Shown here: positions 61,619 through 64,000 of the stretch, piece after piece
Position numbering within the stretch: the stretch's first letter is position 1
Layout of the letters: each line of letters opens with the position of its first letter
Assembly (NCBI GenBank): GCA_019188255.1
Contig: JAETXT010000002.1
Span: forward strand, 2,666,001-2,730,000
Reading direction: 5' to 3'
DNA: 64,000 nucleotides
From: Verticillium longisporum
Taxonomy: Eukaryota > Ascomycota > Sordariomycetes > Glomerellales > Plectosphaerellaceae
Position numbers and translations under genes: made by a program
The notes under the pieces: generated by a model
What the model was told of the DNA's origin: nothing
Seen by the model: only the letters and a program-made list of their open reading frames with translations
Database searches by the model: none

Positions 61619-62847
61619 CTACCAAGGTGACATCTCCTGCAGTCCCTGCTCCGTCAATACCTCGTTGATGGCCGCCTCAGAGTTCCGCCACAGCCCCTGA
61701 ATCTGCTCATCATTATCCACAAGTGGATGCAACTTTGCAACCTTGCCCAGCGGCATAAGATACTGCCCTTTGTACTTTGCTTCCTCCTCTCTCACCTGCG
61801 GCGCCGCCGCGGCGAAAATAGTGTGCCCAGACCCCTCCTCCAGCGACAAGAAGTTGCCGTCCACAAGCGACGCGAGCCACGGCACCATCGACCCAACCGT
61901 CTTATCGGTACGTACCTCGCCGGGATGGATAGATGTGCAAAGCACCGGGACCCCTTCCTCGTCGAGCCGACGCTGCAGTTCCCGGATGAACCCCGTGCCG
62001 GCAATCTTGCCGATGGAGTAGAGGATCATGTCGAGGACGAAGACCCTGCTCGTGAGCCAGCGCCAGGCCCAGGGGTAGTACGGGGCCGGGTTGGCGAGGA
62101 CGTCGCGAGACGTGAAGTTTGGCTTGTAGCCCGGGGGCAGGAAGCTGGTTGCGGCGCCCGAGGTGAGGCCGACGATGCGGACGTCTGTCCCCGGCAGACG
62201 GGCCGTGGCTTTGAGGAGGGGGAGGAGCTGGTTCGTCAAGAGCAAGTGGAATGCGAAACTGGGACAGTGGTTAACTCCATGATGAAGCTGGGGCTGGCTG
62301 TGATGTGTGTTTGTGTGGACGCTTCTTACTCGCCGGCAATGTGCGACTCCCATGCGTCCTTCGTACGGCGTGGGTTGCCCGTGGCCGCGGCCATGTGAAC
62401 TGTTGGGCGACCAGCGTCAGCGCGGTCACTTGCTACTGCTGCCATGGGCCGGGAATGGACCGACTCAGAATGTCGAGCCTGGACTCCTGCTTCTTGAAGG
62501 CGTCTGCGGCACGTACTGCGGTCGTGACGTTGGCCAAGTCGAGATGGATCTGGTGCAGCTGCGCCGCGTTGGTTGCACCATTCTGCGCCAGCAACGCGGA
62601 CATGGCGGTCTGCGTGCGGCCCTTGTCACGGGTCCCGAGATAGACTTTTGCGCCGCGCAGGGCGAGGAACTTGACGGTCATGAGGCCTAGGCCGCAGCTG
62701 TATTTGCAGGTGGTTAGCATTCGAGGTTCTGGTCGAGGCTTGGGGAGGTGTTCCTTACTTCCCGCCGGTGATGAATGCGACTTTGCCCGTCAAATCGGGC
62801 GTTCCCTCGAGGGGGTCCCAGTTCTTGATGGTTAATTCTTGGGCCAT
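61619..62847 (-). CDS. Short-chain dehydrogenase/reductase, retinol-dehydrogenase-like
   Basis: Exons 62847-62759, 62697-62465, 62399-62330 and 62258-61619 give 343 aa. The nucleotide loop is TGGNCGLG (27-34), formed across intron 1. The usual NNAG after LDIL is changed to IHMAAAT, so one structural motif is unusual. The active-site pair is YSIGK (YxxxK), followed by HPGEVRTDKT, where NADP-type SDRs have a typical PG motif. It resembles fungal retinol-dehydrogenase-like or WW-domain oxidoreductase-like SDRs; substrate unknown. Intron 2 uses a weak donor (AGTCGG), so that border is less certain. It is convergent with THI4. Confidence 0.85.
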
Positions 62848-63318
62848 GGTTGAAAAGTGTGCTGGCTATAGCATTGAATCGCGATGGGGAGCCTGGCCGA
62901 GGATTCAAACTCAGCCATCTGGGCAGGACCTTCGTGACTCTTTATGTTGACTTCACGATGGTTGGCGATGAATGCATACCATGGGTTGAGGCAGAAGAAC
63001 CAATCATCTTGCATATTTTCCGAGGACGGTGCATGAAACTTGAACATGGTGGAAAAGCAGGCAATCTGAAATGCTGCGTCCGGCGCCACTCCTGCATGCC
63101 TAAGAACCTAGCCAAGGATGATCGGCCTGACCAAAGTCCCAAGCACTGGCCCCAAGCTTTGATATCCTCCATGGGGCCCTTTGTGCCATGTTGCCCTGCC
63201 AGGGATATGCATGTTCGATGCCCTCGCAACTTGAAGCCTGTTCGGGTCCACTCAGCCCCAGCCAGTGGTAACTGAATCATGAGGATCCAACAAGCGATAG
63301 CAGGCGCCGATCCCAGCG
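62848..63318. other. Intergenic, nothing recognised
   Basis: Promoter of the SDR (-) and 3' flank of the partial gene at the right edge (-). No feature seen. Confidence 0.5.
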
Positions 63319-64000
63319 TCAGGTTCGAATGTAGCTGTCCAGCTCAGGCTGAATGTAGACTTCATTCCAAAGCCCCTGAACTTGCGCCAAAAACGCTTTG
63401 TCAGACCATATAAACTTCTCGAGAATGCCAAGCAGCTCAGGCCATGATGTGTACAAGCCTCGCAGTCTGCCCTCAAGGTTGCGTTTCAGTAACTCCAGGT
63501 ATCCCGAGCGCGTCGTCCCAGCTGGAGCGAATGCCCCACCGATGTGCAGTAGCCAAGTCAGCAGCTCTCGGTGCTCGTCCCACCCGGGTTCGGCGTCTGC
63601 TTTTTGTAGCTTATAGAGTAGTTGAAGCGACAAGTGAAGCTACAAACCCGGTGGTTCAGTCATCAAGGTGTTTACTGAAGTTGAAGATGGACCTAACATG
63701 CTTACCGGCACGACTGAGGCACGCCACCTTTTGCACCGCAGCATTGTTGAGCATAGATAAGCCCCGACATAGCAACAGTCTGATATCGAAGACGCGGCTT
63801 CCAAGTCTACGATGCGTGACTGAATTGACGCCTGGTGATTGTCAACGTTTGCCATGGACATGGCGTCTTCTGGGCCAAAGAGATTCGTGTCTCGGATTTG
63901 CTGAAGAGCATGGACATCCTCCATGATCTCGAGAAAGGTGTGTCCCAGTACTGATGACCACATCTGGAACCCAGGCGGTAACTTGAAGGAAGTTGAAGAT
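63319..64000 (-). CDS. C-terminal part of a probable fungal transcription factor (5' partial)
   Basis: Exons 64000-63706 (open at the edge) and 63638/63639-63319, with a GTAAGC donor at 63705 and a TGTAG acceptor. Visible residues run from LPPGFQMWSSVLGH to SYIRT. The segments ASSISDCCYVGAYLCSTMLRCKRW and YLELLKRNLEGRLRGLYTSWPELLGILEKFIWSDKAFLAQVQGLWNEV look like the end of the fungal-specific transcription factor (DUF3468-type) domain, which lies C-terminal to a Zn2Cys6 cluster. The DNA-binding part is outside the window, so the call rests on the C-terminal pattern alone. It is next to the SDR gene and reads in the same direction. Confidence 0.55.

Overview
The window reads as nuclear DNA of a filamentous ascomycete (Pezizomycotina; probably Sordariomycetes, perhaps Hypocreales, which is a guess from protein flavour). 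Evidence: short introns (about 43-90 bp in most cases) with GTRNGY donors and CTNAC-like branch points, GC-rich third codon positions, and fungus-specific families (homoisocitrate dehydrogenase, DUF3328/UstYa, Zn2Cys6 factors, a STAND-type N-terminal domain). I support 32 protein-coding genes on both strands. Most are single-copy housekeeping genes; nothing looks prokaryotic, plasmid-like or viral.

Layout. 0-10 kb: the 3' end of a coiled-coil gene, a small orphan gene, a PLP aminotransferase resembling capreomycidine synthase, a conserved Pro/Gln-rich protein, mitochondrial ribosomal protein uS8m and a long disordered protein. 12-16 kb: homoisocitrate dehydrogenase (lysine synthesis) convergent with mitochondrial elongation factor G. 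17-33.7 kb is more accessory: secreted aspartic protease, single-pass membrane protein, UstYa-like DUF3328 protein, a WrbA-type quinone oxidoreductase carrying an in-frame stop, an AT-rich MITE-like element, two tail-to-tail membrane-anchored methyltransferases, a multi-pass membrane protein and a DUF4267 protein. 34-46.5 kb: extended SDR reductase, a gene-poor stretch, F-box protein, STAND-type N-terminal domain protein, SET-domain protein and a CTF1-like Zn2Cys6 factor. 48-62.8 kb: secreted agmatinase-like enzyme, splicing factor Prp17, ER export receptor Erv14, methionine aminopeptidase 1, kynurenine 3-monooxygenase, MYND protein, thiazole synthase Thi4 with a clear TPP riboswitch in its leader, and an SDR. 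The right edge cuts through a probable transcription factor.

Three things deserve attention. The two methyltransferases (METTL24-like and sugar-O-methyltransferase-like) each have a short N-terminal tail and one membrane anchor, so both catalytic domains should face the secretory lumen; they may form an uncharacterised glycan-methylation pair. The THI4 leader holds a textbook TPP aptamer with a long extra P3 stem and a preceding 15-codon uORF. The element at 26.9-27.3 kb has 51-bp inverted repeats that differ only by transitions and an interior almost free of G and C, as repeat-induced point mutation would leave.

Caution on base quality: four otherwise intact genes (Pro/Gln-rich protein, homoisocitrate dehydrogenase, SDR reductase, Zn2Cys6 factor) each need one or two missing bases restored in short G/C or A runs to stay in frame. 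The shared pattern suggests homopolymer undercalls in the assembly rather than four pseudogenes. Exon boundaries were inferred by eye from splice signals and frame.
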